DNA of 64,000 nucleotides from Roseisolibacter agri (GCF_030159095.1 NZ_BRXS01000006.1:496001-560000), one strand, 5' to 3'; shown: positions 34,819 to 44,900, counted from the first letter of the stretch. Notes: generated by a model from the letters alone, not told the origin. Made by a program: numbers and translations.

Positions 34819-35436
34819 ATGCCCCACACGCTTCCTCCGCTGCCGTACGCCCCGGATGCGCTCGAGCCGCACATCGACGCGCAGACGATGCAGATCCACC
34901 ACGGCAAGCATCATCAGGCGTACGTCACCAACCTCAACGCCGCGCTCGACAAGGCGCCCGAGCTGCAGGACCGCCCGCTGGAGCAGCTGCTGGCCGACCT
35001 GAACGCGGTGCCCGAGGCGATCCGCGGGGCCGTCCGCAACAACGGCGGCGGCCACTGGAACCACGCGCTCTTCTGGCAGCTGATGGCGCCGAACGCCGGC
35101 GGTGAGCCGGGCGGCGCGCTCGGCCAGGCGATCGGCCAGGCGTTCGGCGACTTCGCGAAGTTCCGTGAGCAGTTCAAGGCCGCGGGGACGGGCCGCTTCG
35201 GCTCCGGCTGGGCGTGGCTCGTCCGCAAGGGCGACGGGCTCGCGATCGTCAGCTCGCCGAACCAGGACAGCCCGATCATGGACGGCGGCAAGCCGGGCGA
35301 CATCCTGCTCGGCCTCGACGTCTGGGAGCATGCGTACTACCTCAAGTACCAGAACCGCCGGCCGGACTACATCGACGCCTGGTGGAACGTGGTGAACTGG
35401 GGCAAGGTCGCGAAGCGCCACGAGCAGGCGCGCTGA
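34819..35436 (+). CDS. Iron/manganese superoxide dismutase, Mn-type residues
   Basis: Enzyme of 205 residues that converts superoxide to oxygen and hydrogen peroxide. The metal ligands are in '[13 protein letters not shown]', '[11 protein letters not shown]' and '[20 protein letters not shown]' (two His, then Asp and His). The position that separates Mn from Fe enzymes reads '[11 protein letters not shown]', with the Gln typical of Mn-type proteins. There is no signal peptide, so it is cytoplasmic. GGAG (34807-34810) lies eight bases before the ATG. It has its own promoter and a long terminator, so it is probably a single-gene unit. Confidence 0.95.
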   Translation: MPHTLPPLPYAPDALEPHIDAQTMQIHHGKHHQAYVTNLNAALDKAPELQDRPLEQLLADLNAVPEAIRGAVRNNGGGHWNHALFWQLMAPNAGGEPGGALGQAIGQAFGDFAKFREQFKAAGTGRFGSGWAWLVRKGDGLAIVSSPNQDSPIMDGGKPGDILLGLDVWEHAYYLKYQNRRPDYIDAWWNVVNWGKVAKRHEQAR

Positions 35437-35446
35437 GCATCGCGCA

Positions 35447-35499
35447 CGAACGCACGCGGGGCCGGTCGGCAAGCTGCCGACCGGCCCCGTGTGCGTTCG
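35447..35499 (+). terminator. Long terminator hairpin after sod
   Basis: A 14-bp perfect stem (35458-35471 with 35475-35488) and 3-base loop are extended outward by nine more paired bases (cgaacgcac/gtgcgttcg) after a small mismatch. It starts 10 bases after the stop. Confidence 0.85.
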
Positions 35500-35514
35500 G
35501 TGCCCTCGCGCCGG

Positions 35515-36297
35515 CTACTCGACGCCGCCGCCGGCCATCGCGGCCGCCGCGCGCAGCGCGCTGAGCACGGCCCAGAGCGACGCCACGCCCCACAGCATCG
35601 CGGCCGCGGCGAAGCCGCGCGAGCGCGCGGTGCGGGCCATGACGGCGACGCCGATGCCCGTCAGCACGGTGCACCAGATGGTGAAGAGGTCGAAGCGGGA
35701 GAGCACCGCCACCAGCAGCGGTGACGCGTCGCGCGCCAGCAGCAGCACCGGACCAGTCGGCGCGGACTGCAGCACGGGCAGCTCGTTGGCGTCCTTCACG
35801 GCCAGCACCGCCGCACCCGCAATCCCGCCGAGCACGCGCGGCACGTTCGCGTACGTCGCCACGGTCGCCGCCTGCCCGAAGCTCAGCGCCGCGCCCGCGA
35901 GCCGCGACGTGCCGAACAGCACCGCCGCGGAGATGAGCACGAGGATCGGCGTGCCGACCACGGCGCCGAGCGGCAGCATCACGGAGGTCATGCGCTCCAT
36001 GGACGACTGCATGCTGCGCCGCTGCTCCTCCGACATGTTCGGGTTCGACCGCGCGACGGCGGCCGTCTGCGCGTCGAACATCCGGTCGAACATCGGCTGG
36101 ATGAGGGGGCGCGTCGCGAAGAAGGTGGCCGTCATCAGCGCCATGAGGATCAGCAGCGCCGCGCCGAACTTCCCCTCGCGGCGGCGCGCGAAGACGGCGC
36201 TCGGCTGCGTGAAGACGTCGATGAAGTCCTCCCACACGGCGGCGCTCTTCTCGGGGGCGGGCGCGGCGTCGGCGGGGGCCACGGTGGGCTCGGTCAT
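35515..36297 (-). CDS. Yip1-domain-like membrane protein
   Basis: Protein of 260 residues. The first 30 residues are acidic and Ala/Pro-rich; then 'VWEDFIDVFTQPSAVFARRR' is followed by about five membrane helices, from 'FGAALLILMALMTATFFA' to 'AAMLWGVASLWAVLSALRA'. The pattern of a 'FxxP...F' entry segment followed by a membrane core is that of bacterial Yip1-type proteins, whose role is not known. I chose the ATG at 36295-36297 because the upstream frame is basic and unlike the family. It converges on the sod terminator. Confidence 0.8.
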   Translation of the reverse strand: MTEPTVAPADAAPAPEKSAAVWEDFIDVFTQPSAVFARRREGKFGAALLILMALMTATFFATRPLIQPMFDRMFDAQTAAVARSNPNMSEEQRRSMQSSMERMTSVMLPLGAVVGTPILVLISAAVLFGTSRLAGAALSFGQAATVATYANVPRVLGGIAGAAVLAVKDANELPVLQSAPTGPVLLLARDASPLLVAVLSRFDLFTIWCTVLTGIGVAVMARTARSRGFAAAAMLWGVASLWAVLSALRAAAAMAGGGVE

Positions 36298-36335
36298 CGG
36301 AGTGGTGGGAAGGGAGGCGGGACCGTCGGGAACAC

Positions 36336-36378
36336 GCGAACGGCGGACGGAGCAGTATGCGCCCCGTCCGCCGTTCGC
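36336..36378 (-). terminator. Terminator hairpin after speA
   Basis: A perfect 15-bp inverted repeat (36336-36350 with 36364-36378) with a 13-base loop lies just downstream of the speA stop on the minus strand. Confidence 0.7.
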
Positions 36379-36401
36379 AGCAAGCACGACCCGCGAGAGC
36401 T

Positions 36402-38363
36402 TCAGCGGGCGGCCTCGCCCTCCAGGTACGTGTAGCCCTCCAGCCCGGCCACGTACTCGGCCACGAACTGGTTGCCCTCGCTGCGTGTGATCCCCTTCGC
36501 CGCGCTGACCTTGCGGCGCCACGTCGCGAGCAGGGCGGACGCGCCGAACTGCACGTAGTTCAGCACCTCGGTCACGGTGTCGCCGTGCACCAGATCGGTG
36601 ATCTCGTAGCCACGATCGCTGAGCTGGATGTGCACCGCGTTCGTGTCGCCGAACAGGTTGTGCAGGTCGCCCAGGATCTCCTGGTAGGCGCCCGTGAGGA
36701 AGATGCCGAGGATGTAGTCCTCGCCGTCGCGGAAGGCGTGCAGCTCGAGCGACGGACGGCCCGTCTTGTCACCGACGAACCGGTCGATCTTCCCGTCCGA
36801 GTCGCACGTCACGTCCTGCAGCGTGCCCCGCCGCTCCGGCGCCTCGTCCAGGCGGTGGATCGGCATGATCGGGAACAGCTGGTCGATCGCCCAGTTGTCG
36901 GGCAGCGACTGGAAGAGCGAGAAGTTGCAGAAGTACCGGTCGACGAGCGTCGCGTCGAGCTCGAGGATGATCTCCTCGTACTCGTCGCGATCCCCGGCCA
37001 CGACGGCCGAGATCCGGTTCATGATCGCGAAGAAGATCTGCTCGGCCAGCGCCAGCCCGCGCAGGTTCAGGACGCCGCTGTTGAACAGCTGCCGCGCGCG
37101 GTCCTTGTCGAAGCTCGCGTCGTGGTAGACCTCCAGCACCTTGCGCGGCTGCAGGTTCGGGCGCCGCAGCAGCTCCAGGTCCTCCATCATCTCGTGGAGG
37201 ATCGCGTGGTCGTCGTCCGTGAGCGACGGGATCGGCGGCTCGGCCTGGCTCTCGACGTCGATGACCTTGATCAGCAGCAGCGCGTGGTGCGCGGTGAGCG
37301 CACGCCCGCTCTCGCTGACGAGGTGCGGCATCGGCACCTCGTTCTCGCGGCACGCCTCGGCCATCGTGTAGACGACGTCGTTGGCGTACTCCTGCAGCGA
37401 GTAGTTCACGCTGGCGTTCGACTGCGACGAGCCCGTGCCGTCGTAGTCCACGCCCAGCCCGCCGCCGACGTCGACGTGCGTGATGTCCACGCCCATCTGC
37501 CGCAGCTCGACGTAGAAGCGCGCGATCTCCTGCAGCCCGCCCTTGATGAAGCGGATGTCGGGGATCTGCGAGCCGAGGTGGAAGTGGATCAGCTTCAGGA
37601 TGTCGAGCCGACCCTCGCCCTGCAGCCGGTCGATCAGCTTCACCAGCTGCGCGGTGTTGAGCCCGAACTTCGACTTCTCGCCCGCGCTCTGCGCCCAGCG
37701 CCCGGCGCTCTCGGTCGCGAGCTTGATGCGCACGCCGATCGTCGGCGTCTCGCCCAGCTCCTCGGCCACCTCCAGCAGGACGTCGAGCTCCGAGAGCTGC
37801 TCGATGACGATGAACACGCGGTGCCCGACCTTCTGCCCCATCAGGGCGAGCCGCATGAACTCGTGGTCCTTGTAGCCGTTGCACACGATCATGTGGTCGG
37901 TGCTCTCGCTCAGCGCGAGCACCGCCTGCAGCTCGGGCTTGGAGCCGCACTCCAGGCCGACGCCGTACGGCTGGCCGTACTCGACGATCTCCTCGACCAC
38001 GTGCCGCTGCTGGTTCACCTTGATCGGGTACACGGTCGTGTAGCCGCCGGTGTACCCGTACTCGCGCGTCGCCGCCTGGAAGCGCTCGCTCAGCTGCTCG
38101 ATGCGCGAGCGCAGGATGTCGGAGAAGCGAAGCAGCACGGGCATCGCGACGCCCTGCTCCTCCAGGTCGCGCGAGAGGTCCAGCAGGTCGAGCTCGCGCT
38201 CGGGATGGCGGCGGTCGGGCCGCACCACCACGTGGCCCTTCGCGTTGATGTCGAAATAGCCGGCGCCCCACCCCTCGATGTTGTAGAGCGCGCGCGCGGC
38301 GTCGATGCCCCACTCCGTGTCGGCAGGGGCCTCCTCTCTCGTGTGCGGGCTGCTAGTCGGCAT
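36402..38363 (-). CDS. speA: Biosynthetic arginine decarboxylase SpeA
   Basis: PLP enzyme of 653 residues that turns arginine into agmatine, the first step of polyamine synthesis by the agmatine route. The PLP lysine lies in 'TTVYPIKVNQQRHVVEEIVE' at about residue 113. The glycine-rich phosphate loop is 'ITHVDVGGGLGVDYDGTGSS', and 'HFHLGSQIPDIRFIKGGLQE' and 'FNSGVLNLRGLALAEQIFFA' are further family segments. Length and domain order (TIM barrel, helical bundle, beta-barrel tail) match SpeA. The ATG at 38361-38363 has no ribosome binding site. It diverges from the NAGPA-domain gene. Confidence 0.96.
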   Translation of the reverse strand: MPTSSPHTREEAPADTEWGIDAARALYNIEGWGAGYFDINAKGHVVVRPDRRHPERELDLLDLSRDLEEQGVAMPVLLRFSDILRSRIEQLSERFQAATREYGYTGGYTTVYPIKVNQQRHVVEEIVEYGQPYGVGLECGSKPELQAVLALSESTDHMIVCNGYKDHEFMRLALMGQKVGHRVFIVIEQLSELDVLLEVAEELGETPTIGVRIKLATESAGRWAQSAGEKSKFGLNTAQLVKLIDRLQGEGRLDILKLIHFHLGSQIPDIRFIKGGLQEIARFYVELRQMGVDITHVDVGGGLGVDYDGTGSSQSNASVNYSLQEYANDVVYTMAEACRENEVPMPHLVSESGRALTAHHALLLIKVIDVESQAEPPIPSLTDDDHAILHEMMEDLELLRRPNLQPRKVLEVYHDASFDKDRARQLFNSGVLNLRGLALAEQIFFAIMNRISAVVAGDRDEYEEIILELDATLVDRYFCNFSLFQSLPDNWAIDQLFPIMPIHRLDEAPERRGTLQDVTCDSDGKIDRFVGDKTGRPSLELHAFRDGEDYILGIFLTGAYQEILGDLHNLFGDTNAVHIQLSDRGYEITDLVHGDTVTEVLNYVQFGASALLATWRRKVSAAKGITRSEGNQFVAEYVAGLEGYTYLEGEAAR

Positions 38364-38421
38364 GGGGCAACAACTTAGACGGTTCGGGAAGGCGTCGGTA
38401 CCGGCGTCACGGATGGGCGCG

Positions 38422-38427
38422 TACCTT
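38422..38427 (+). promoter_or_regulatory. Leaderless-type -10 element of the NAGPA-domain gene
   Basis: TACCTT is followed by exactly six bases (GGCGCC) and then ATG at 38434, the same geometry as at 46793, 45878 and 33235. Confidence 0.5.
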
Positions 38428-38433
38428 GGCGCC

Positions 38434-39648
38434 ATGCACGCGTCCCGACTCGCTCTGGCACACCCCGCGCCGCGCGCCGTCGCGGCGGGCACCGCGATCC
38501 TCGTGGCGGCCGCCTGCGCGCCCCGCGCGACCACCGGATCCGCGCCGCTGCCGCCGCTGCGGCTGGCCGCGACCGCGGACAGCGCGACCTCCACCACGGT
38601 CGCGCCGGGCGTGGTGCACCACCGGCTCTGGTTCGCCCGCGGCCCGCAGGCGGTGCACGTGCTCGACGTCGACCGCGCGGCGTGCTGGACGCTGGCGGCG
38701 CGCAAGGCAGGCGGCGCGGCCGTCGGGCGCGCGGGCACGCTGGCGCTCGTGCGCGGCCTCGCGGACTCGGGCGGCGTGGCGGTCGCGGGCGGCGTGAACG
38801 CGGACTTCTTCCTCTTCGCGCCGCCCGGCGTCCCGCAGGGCGCGCACGTGCAGGACGGTCGCGTGATCGCCGGCCCGAGCGCGCGTCCGGCGCTGGCGCT
38901 CGACTCGGCCGGCGCGCCATGGATGGGGATGCTGCGCACGACGGGCTCGGTCGCGCTGCCCGACACGACGCTCGCGCTCGACGGCTGGAATCGCGGCAGC
39001 GCGGCGGGCGTCGGCGTGTTCGACGCGGCGTGGGGCGCGCGCACGGACAGCCTCCCCGGCCGCGTCTTCGTGGCCGCGCGGCCCCTCGCGAGCGGCGGCG
39101 CCGTCGTCACCGCCGTCGACAGCGGCGCGCACGCCGCGATCCCGGCAGACGGCATCGTGCTCGCCGCGGGTGCGCGCTCGCCCGCACGCGCGCGGCTCGC
39201 GGCGCTGCAAGCCGGCCGCGACACGGTGCGCGTCACGCACTCGCTCGGCCCCGTGTCGCCGCGGCAGGCGGTGGGTGGGCTGCCCGTGCTGCTGCGCGGC
39301 GGCGCGATCGATCCGCAGGTGGATTCCGCGGGCAACGCCGGCTTCCGCGGCCCCAACCCGCGCACCGCGGTCGGCGTGGGCGCGAACGGGCGCCGGCTCT
39401 TCCTGGTCACGGTCGACGGCCGGCAGGCCGGCTACAGCCTCGGCACGACGCTGCGCGAGACGGCGGAGCTCCTGCGCCTCCTGGGGGCGACCGACGGCAT
39501 CAACCTCGACGGCGGCGGCTCGACGACGGTGGTCGTGCGCGAGGCGGCGGGCGGCTTCCGCATCGCCAACCAGCCGTCGGACAGCGCGGGCGAGCGCCTG
39601 GTCGCGAATGCGCTCGTGGTCACGCGCGGCGGCTGCACTTCCAGATGA
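38434..39648 (+). CDS. Secreted phosphodiester glycosidase-family (NAGPA) lipoprotein
   Basis: Protein of 404 residues. The signal peptide ends in lipobox 'LVAAAC', so it is probably lipid-anchored. The NAGPA domain covers about residues 100-400: 'VNADFFLFAPPGVPQGAHVQ' near its front, 'RGPNPRTAVGVGANGRRLFL' and 'TVDGRQAGYSLGTTLRETAE' towards the end, then the hallmark 'DGINLDGGGSTTVVV'. The family includes the enzyme that uncovers mannose-6-phosphate and bacterial relatives acting on cell-wall or polysaccharide phosphodiesters. The target here is unknown. The ATG at 38434 sits in a leaderless-type context. Confidence 0.9.
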   Translation: MHASRLALAHPAPRAVAAGTAILVAAACAPRATTGSAPLPPLRLAATADSATSTTVAPGVVHHRLWFARGPQAVHVLDVDRAACWTLAARKAGGAAVGRAGTLALVRGLADSGGVAVAGGVNADFFLFAPPGVPQGAHVQDGRVIAGPSARPALALDSAGAPWMGMLRTTGSVALPDTTLALDGWNRGSAAGVGVFDAAWGARTDSLPGRVFVAARPLASGGAVVTAVDSGAHAAIPADGIVLAAGARSPARARLAALQAGRDTVRVTHSLGPVSPRQAVGGLPVLLRGGAIDPQVDSAGNAGFRGPNPRTAVGVGANGRRLFLVTVDGRQAGYSLGTTLRETAELLRLLGATDGINLDGGGSTTVVVREAAGGFRIANQPSDSAGERLVANALVVTRGGCTSR

Positions 39649-39661
39649 ATCCCCGACGCCC

Positions 39662-40618
39662 ATGACCGCGCATCCGCTCTCTCCCGATCAGGACCGCGCG
39701 CTGGCGGCGCTCGTGCGCGCCGCCCGGTTCGACGAGGCGGACGCGCTGGTGGGCGTCGCGACCCTGCCGCACGTCGCGGTCATCACCGGCTGGGAGACGC
39801 TGCAGCAGCTGATCTTCCGCCCGATGCACACCACCAAGCGCCTGTGCGCCGCGGTCGCGCTGGTCGCGGCCACGCACGAGCCCACCGCGGGCGACGCCGA
39901 GTCGTCGCCGGCGCCGGGCGCGGTGCCGCTGGAGGTCGAGCTTCACGGCGAGCAGGCGTTCCCGTTCGCCGCGGTGACGCCCGACGACGTCGCGACCGAG
40001 GACGCGCTCCACGCACCGCGCTGGCGGAACGGCTTCGAGACGCTGCCGGGTGCGCGGCTGGCGGTGGCGGGGCTGTCGGAGATCGCGCCCGACGACCGCG
40101 TCGCGCAGTGGCGCCGCACGATCGCCTTCCACCGCGCGGTGCGACAGGCGCTCGAGGAGGAAGGGCTCGCACGCCGGCTTCCCGTCCTGGTGCAGGTGCG
40201 TCGCTACGTGCAGGGCCACGGCATGTGGAGCCCGGCGCCCGGCGACGCGGATGGGCCGTTCCTCACCGCGCTGCGCATTCCCGCGCGCTCGCGCGAGCGG
40301 GCCGAGGACGCGATCGCGCGCATGGTCGCGGCGCGCGACGAGGAGCAGCGCGAGTTCCGCCGTCGCCACCGGCTCGAGCTGCTGGAGGGTGCAGACGTGA
40401 TGCGCGCGCTCCGTCGCGCGCTCCGCGCGTCGCGCTTCTGGCCGTTCTCGAAGTCGCCCAAGACGCACGCGCTGCGCGAGCTGTACGCGTCGAAGGAGGC
40501 GCTCGTCTTCCAGGCGCAGTCAGCCGAGCCGCCGCGGCCCCCCAGCTGGACGACCTCCGACGACGGCGAGTTCGAGAGATTCCTGCAGCGGCACTACGTG
40601 GATGCGTTCCTACACTAG
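39662..40618 (+). CDS. Hypothetical protein, unknown family
   Basis: Protein of 318 residues without a signal peptide or membrane helix. It is rich in Ala, Arg and Glu. A mixed N-terminal region ('ALVGVATLPHVAVITGWETL') is followed by 'MHTTKRLCAAVALVAATHEP' and a conserved-looking 'LPVLVQVRRYVQGHGMWSPA'. A charged helical segment comes next ('RMVAARDEEQREFRRRHRLE'). I recognise no family and no catalytic motif. The gene starts 13 bases after the NAGPA-domain gene and is probably cotranscribed. The coding call rests on length, position and codon use that matches the neighbours. Confidence 0.75.
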   Translation: MTAHPLSPDQDRALAALVRAARFDEADALVGVATLPHVAVITGWETLQQLIFRPMHTTKRLCAAVALVAATHEPTAGDAESSPAPGAVPLEVELHGEQAFPFAAVTPDDVATEDALHAPRWRNGFETLPGARLAVAGLSEIAPDDRVAQWRRTIAFHRAVRQALEEEGLARRLPVLVQVRRYVQGHGMWSPAPGDADGPFLTALRIPARSRERAEDAIARMVAARDEEQREFRRRHRLELLEGADVMRALRRALRASRFWPFSKSPKTHALRELYASKEALVFQAQSAEPPRPPSWTTSDDGEFERFLQRHYVDAFLH

Positions 40619-41057
40619 CTCCGCACCCTGAGGCGACCATTCGCGTGCGCGGAGCTGCGGACTGCGGGCTGCGGGTCCTGCTCCGTGCCCTCGGCGTCCG
40701 GCGTCGCCCCCGGCCTGCACGAACTACTCGGGGGGACTACGGATCATTCGGATGGGACGGATCGTGCGGATCTCCTCCGCACCGGCGCATGGCGCGTCGC
40801 CCCCACACGAAGCGATCCGCCGCATCCGTCTCATCCGGAGCATCCGTAGTCCCTCGTTCGCCGACCCGTGCACGGCGCGCCGGCCCCGGAACGGCATTGC
40901 AAGGATGAAGATCGGACAAGGTCCGAGAAGAGCGGACGGCTCCGATGGAGTGCGAAGATGATCGCACCGCACGGAGCCATCCGTCGTTATCAGATCTTGT
41001 CGGACTTTCTTCCTTGCTGCTGTTGCAGCCGATCCGTAGCCCGCAGTCCGCAGCCTC
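40619..41057. repeat. Gene-free region of nested imperfect inverted repeats
   Basis: About 440 bases between convergent genes are almost entirely palindromic. An outer pair (40654-40677 with 41031-41054, 22 of 24 bases matching) encloses two inner palindromes. Palindrome A has 39-base arms, 40734-40772 and 40814-40852. Each arm holds four CGGAT units spaced exactly 9 bases apart (starts 40740, 40749, 40758, 40767; complements at 40815, 40824, 40833, 40842). Palindrome B pairs 40899-40920 with 40996-41017 and continues weakly to its centre. No open frame with protein features is present. It may be a multi-hairpin terminator, a structured RNA or a copy of a dispersed palindromic element. Confidence 0.75.
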
Positions 41058-41846
41058 TCAGTTGTCCCCGTCCAGCAGCGCCCCCAGCCCGCCGAGCATC
41101 CCGCCTTCCTCGCGGCGCGAGCCGCCGGCGCGCGGCGACGCGGCGATGATGCGGTCCGCGAGGCGCGAGAACGGCATCGTCTGCAGGATCACGCGCCCCG
41201 GGCCCGTGAGGTTCACGAAGAACAGCCCCTCGCCGCCGAACAGCGCCGTCTTGATCCCCGGCACCATGCGGATGTCGTAGTCCACGCCCGGCTGCATCGC
41301 CACCAGGCACCCCGTGTCCACGCGCAGCTGCTCGCCCGGCGCGAGGTCGATCGTCACCAGCGTGCCCGACGCGTGCAGGAACGCCAGCCCGTCGCCCTGC
41401 AGCCGCTGCAGGATGAAGCCCTCGCCGCCGAAGAAGCCGGCGCCGATCTTCTTCGTGAACGCGACCGAGACGTCGATGCCGCGTGCCGCGCAGAGAAAGG
41501 AGTCCTTCTGCGAGATCACCGTCCCGCCCCACTGCGCGAGGTCGAGCGGCACGATGCGGCCCGGCGTCGGCGACGCGAACGCGACGTCCGTGCGTTGGCG
41601 CCCGTGGTTCGCGAACAGCGTGACGAAGAACGACTCGCCCGTGAGCAGCCGCTTGCCGCCCTGCAGCAGCTTCCCGAACAGCCCGCCCCCCTGCGCGTTG
41701 GGATCGAGCGTCGTCGCCATCTCGATCCCCTCGCGCATGTACATCATCGCGCCCGCCTCGGCCACGACGGCCTCGCCCGGGTCCAGCGTGATGACGACCG
41801 CCTGCAGGTCGTCGCCGAGGATGCGGTAGTCGATCTGGTCGGCCAT
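41058..41846 (-). CDS. AIM24/TIGR00266-family protein
   Basis: Protein of 262 residues of the AIM24 family, a beta-rich fold of unknown role found in bacteria and mitochondria. Typical segments are 'VVITLDPGEAVVAEAGAMMY', 'GGGLFGKLLQGGKRLLTGES', 'WGGTVISQKDSFLCAARGID' and 'GLFFVNLTGPGRVILQTMPF'. The C-terminus is a Gly-rich tail. The ATG at 41844-41846 gives the usual family start. No signal peptide or membrane helix is seen. It is the last gene before the large palindromic region. Confidence 0.92.
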   Translation of the reverse strand: MADQIDYRILGDDLQAVVITLDPGEAVVAEAGAMMYMREGIEMATTLDPNAQGGGLFGKLLQGGKRLLTGESFFVTLFANHGRQRTDVAFASPTPGRIVPLDLAQWGGTVISQKDSFLCAARGIDVSVAFTKKIGAGFFGGEGFILQRLQGDGLAFLHASGTLVTIDLAPGEQLRVDTGCLVAMQPGVDYDIRMVPGIKTALFGGEGLFFVNLTGPGRVILQTMPFSRLADRIIAASPRAGGSRREEGGMLGGLGALLDGDN

Positions 41847-41913
41847 GGAAAGCTCAGCTCCGTCGGAAGGCGAGGAATGCGCTCCGGAGCGCGCCACGTC
41901 GCGGCAGCGATCC

Positions 41914-41973
41914 GAGCGTCGAGCGGCGAGCGCCGAGCGCCGAGGGGTCTCCTCGACGCTCGACGCTCGACGC
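41914..41973. repeat. Hairpin built of 7-base repeats
   Basis: The left arm is built of CGAGCGN units and the right arm of CGACGCT units. Bases 41923-41945 and 41951-41973 pair at 20 of 23 positions, and the three mismatches are spaced exactly 7 bases apart. It lies between the S9 peptidase stop and the AIM24 start and may be a terminator or processing element. Confidence 0.65.
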
Positions 41974-41986
41974 AAGACGCTGCCTA

Positions 41987-44900
41987 TTATGGCGCCGACG
42001 ACTGCGAAGTGGCAGCACCCCCAACGGCCGGGACGGCCGCGGGCGGCTGCAGCTGATCCCGCCCCTTCTGCAGGAACGGGATGCCGTTCCGCATCCAGTC
42101 CGGCGCGGGCTCGCCCTTCAGGTGGTGCGCGAAGAACTGCTGCATGCGGCGGTCGACGTCCAGCTGGTTCGCGCGCTTGCGCGGGTTGTGGCCGTCGCCG
42201 TTGTAGTTCAGCAGGTACGCTTCCTTCCCGAAGCGGCGCGCCGCCACGAACATCTCGATGCCCTGGTACCACGGCACGGCGCCGTCCGCGTCGTTGCTCA
42301 TGATGAGCATCGGCGTCGTCACCTTGTCCATGTAGAAGAGCGGCGAGTTCTCGATGTAGCGCAGCGGCGCGTCCCAGATCGACTTGCCGATGCGGCTCTG
42401 CCCCTTCTCGTACTGGAAGGCGCGCGCGACGCCGCTCTCCCAGCGGATGCCGCCGTAGGCGCTCGTCATGTTCGCCACCGGCGCGCCCAGGAACGCCGCC
42501 GCGAACAGCGGCGTCTGCGTGATCATGTACGCGCTCTGGTAGCCGCCCCAGCTCTGCCCGCCGATGCCGATGTGCTTCGCGTCCACGTAGCCGCGGCCGA
42601 TCAGCGACTGCACGCCCGGCACGATCGACTGCATCGCGCTGCGGCCCGGGAAGCCGTCCGTGTACGCGATGTCCGGGAAGAACACCAGGTAGCCGTTCGA
42701 CGCGTAGACCACCGGGTTGATGACGTTGCGCCCCGACGGCGTGTGGTACTGGTGCAGGTTGTCCGACAGCGACTCGTAGAAGTACACGACCATCGGGTAC
42801 TTCTTCGAGGCGTCGAAGCTCTCCGGCTTGTACAGGAGCCCCTGCAGCTGCTGGCCGTCGTCGCTGCGCCACGTCACCAGCTCGACGTTGCCCCACGCGT
42901 ACTGCGCCTGCTGCGGGTTGGCGTCGGTCACCTTCGAGAGCTGGTCGAGGCGCGTGCCGACCCACACGTCGGGCGACTCGGTGTACGTCTGCCGCGTCAC
43001 CGCGTACACCTCGGCGTCGCGCGCCTTCAGCGGCTGCCCGAAGCGCGCGTCGGCCATCACGATGCGCTCGGGCGCGGCCGTCGCGCCCAGCCGGTCGCGG
43101 TAGAAGCCGGCTGCCTTCGTCGAGTCCTGGAAGGCGCTCAGCAGCAGCGGCTGCGCCGGGTTGATGAAGCGATCCTCGCGGTCGAGGTCCACGAGCCGGA
43201 ACACCGTGCGCGAGCGCACGCCGATCGAGTCGGTGACGACGCGCGGCGCACGCTTCCCTTCCGGATCGAGCTCCCACACGTCGTAGCGCGAGTTCACGAG
43301 CAGCGAGCGGTCGCCGTTCGTCCACCCCGCCACGCCCCACGGCGCCGGATCGCTCGGCGTGTCCCACGTCTCCTGGTCGAAGCGGACGTTGGTCAGCGCG
43401 CCAGTCAGATCCGTGGTCCGGCCGGTACGAAGATCAAAGGTCTTCCAGCGGCGGTCCTGGTAGAAGACCGCGAAGTTGCCGCCCGGCGAGAGCTGCGCCT
43501 GGAACGGCACCTTCGTCGCGACCGCGCGCCGCGCGCCCGTGCGCGGATCGAGCGCCCACACGTCCGAGCCGCCCTCGCCCCACATCTGCGAGATCGCGTA
43601 CGGGATGCCCGTCACCGCGAGCGCCGCGCGGCCGTCGTCGCTGACCTGGATCTGCTGCAGCGTGTCGTTGCCGAGCCGCACCAGCCGGCCCGTGCCGAGC
43701 GTGTAGACGGCCGTGTAGGCGCGCCCGCGCTCGCGGCCGGCCTCGAGGCGCTGCTGCGGCTGCAGGCGCAGGTCGCGGAAGTGCCAGAGGTCGAGGACCG
43801 CCTTGTCGGCCAGCGAGTCGGCGGGGATCGAGTCGAGCGGCGCCGGCGCGAGGCCGAGCACGAGGGCCGAGCCGTCGCGCACGAACGAGACGCCGCGCTC
43901 GCTGACGACCAGACCGCGCTCGATGCCGGCCGGCGTGACGATCGCGCGCGCGGCCGGCGCCCGGCCGTCGAGGCGCGCGTGGAACAGCGTATACGTCGGC
44001 TTGTCGGCCGTGTACGCGTCGCGGTCCGTGACGAACGCCACCTGCCGTCCGCCGCGGTCGAAGGTCAGCGCGCGGTAGTTGCCGCGACCGCTCGCGAGCG
44101 CCGTCTCGTCACCCAGGCCCGTGGGGCCGAGCGTGCGCACCCAGGCGCCGTCGCGCGCGGGCGTGCGCGAGGACGTCGTGTACGCGAGCCAGCGGCCACT
44201 GTCGGCGAAGGCGTAGCTCACCACGTCGTCGATGCGCGTCTCCTCGCCCGTCGCGAGGTTGCGGACCACGAGCGTCGTGCCGTTCTCCTTGCGGCGCTCG
44301 CGCCGCGCGGCGGAGTCGGCGGCGATGGGACGCGGCGTGCCACCGGGCGACGTCGCCGCGGCGCCGGCCGGGCGCGCGCTGGAGTCGCGCGCGGCGTTGG
44401 CCGCGGCGGCGCGGCCCGCGCTGTCGGCTGGCTCCATCAGGTAGGCGATCCAGCCGCCCGTCTCGCGCGGCATCTGGAACGAGCGCACGCGCGGCACGCT
44501 GGTGACCTTGCCGTCGGCGAGCGAGAGCATCGCCAGCGTCGCGCGCGGCGGCTGCGAGCCGCGGCGGGCGCGGGCGCGCTCGAACTCCGCGCGCGGCGCG
44601 TACGTCATCGCCGCGACGATCCGGCCGTCCGCGCTGAACACCGGCGGCGGCGCGGTGAAGCCCGAGTCGGCGTTGGGCGTGAGCTGCGGGCGGCCGGTGT
44701 AGCCGCGCGGCACGCGGTACTCGGTCGCGGCCGAGGTGCCGCGCACCACCAGCTCGCCGTCGCCGACGACGGGGCCGATCTGGTAGGCGAGCCACCGGCC
44801 GTCGCGCGACAGGGTGGTCCCCTGCACGCCGCGCCACGTGTCGTACTCGGTCTGCGTGAGGGCGCGGCCCGCGCCGGTCGGGGCGGCCGTCGCGGGGCGC

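Noticed and set aside
40737-40967. Short frames with repeated 'RI'/'IR' residues in the palindromic region
   Set aside because: The repeats come from the 9-base CGGAT units; frames on both strands are equally open and none has a start site.
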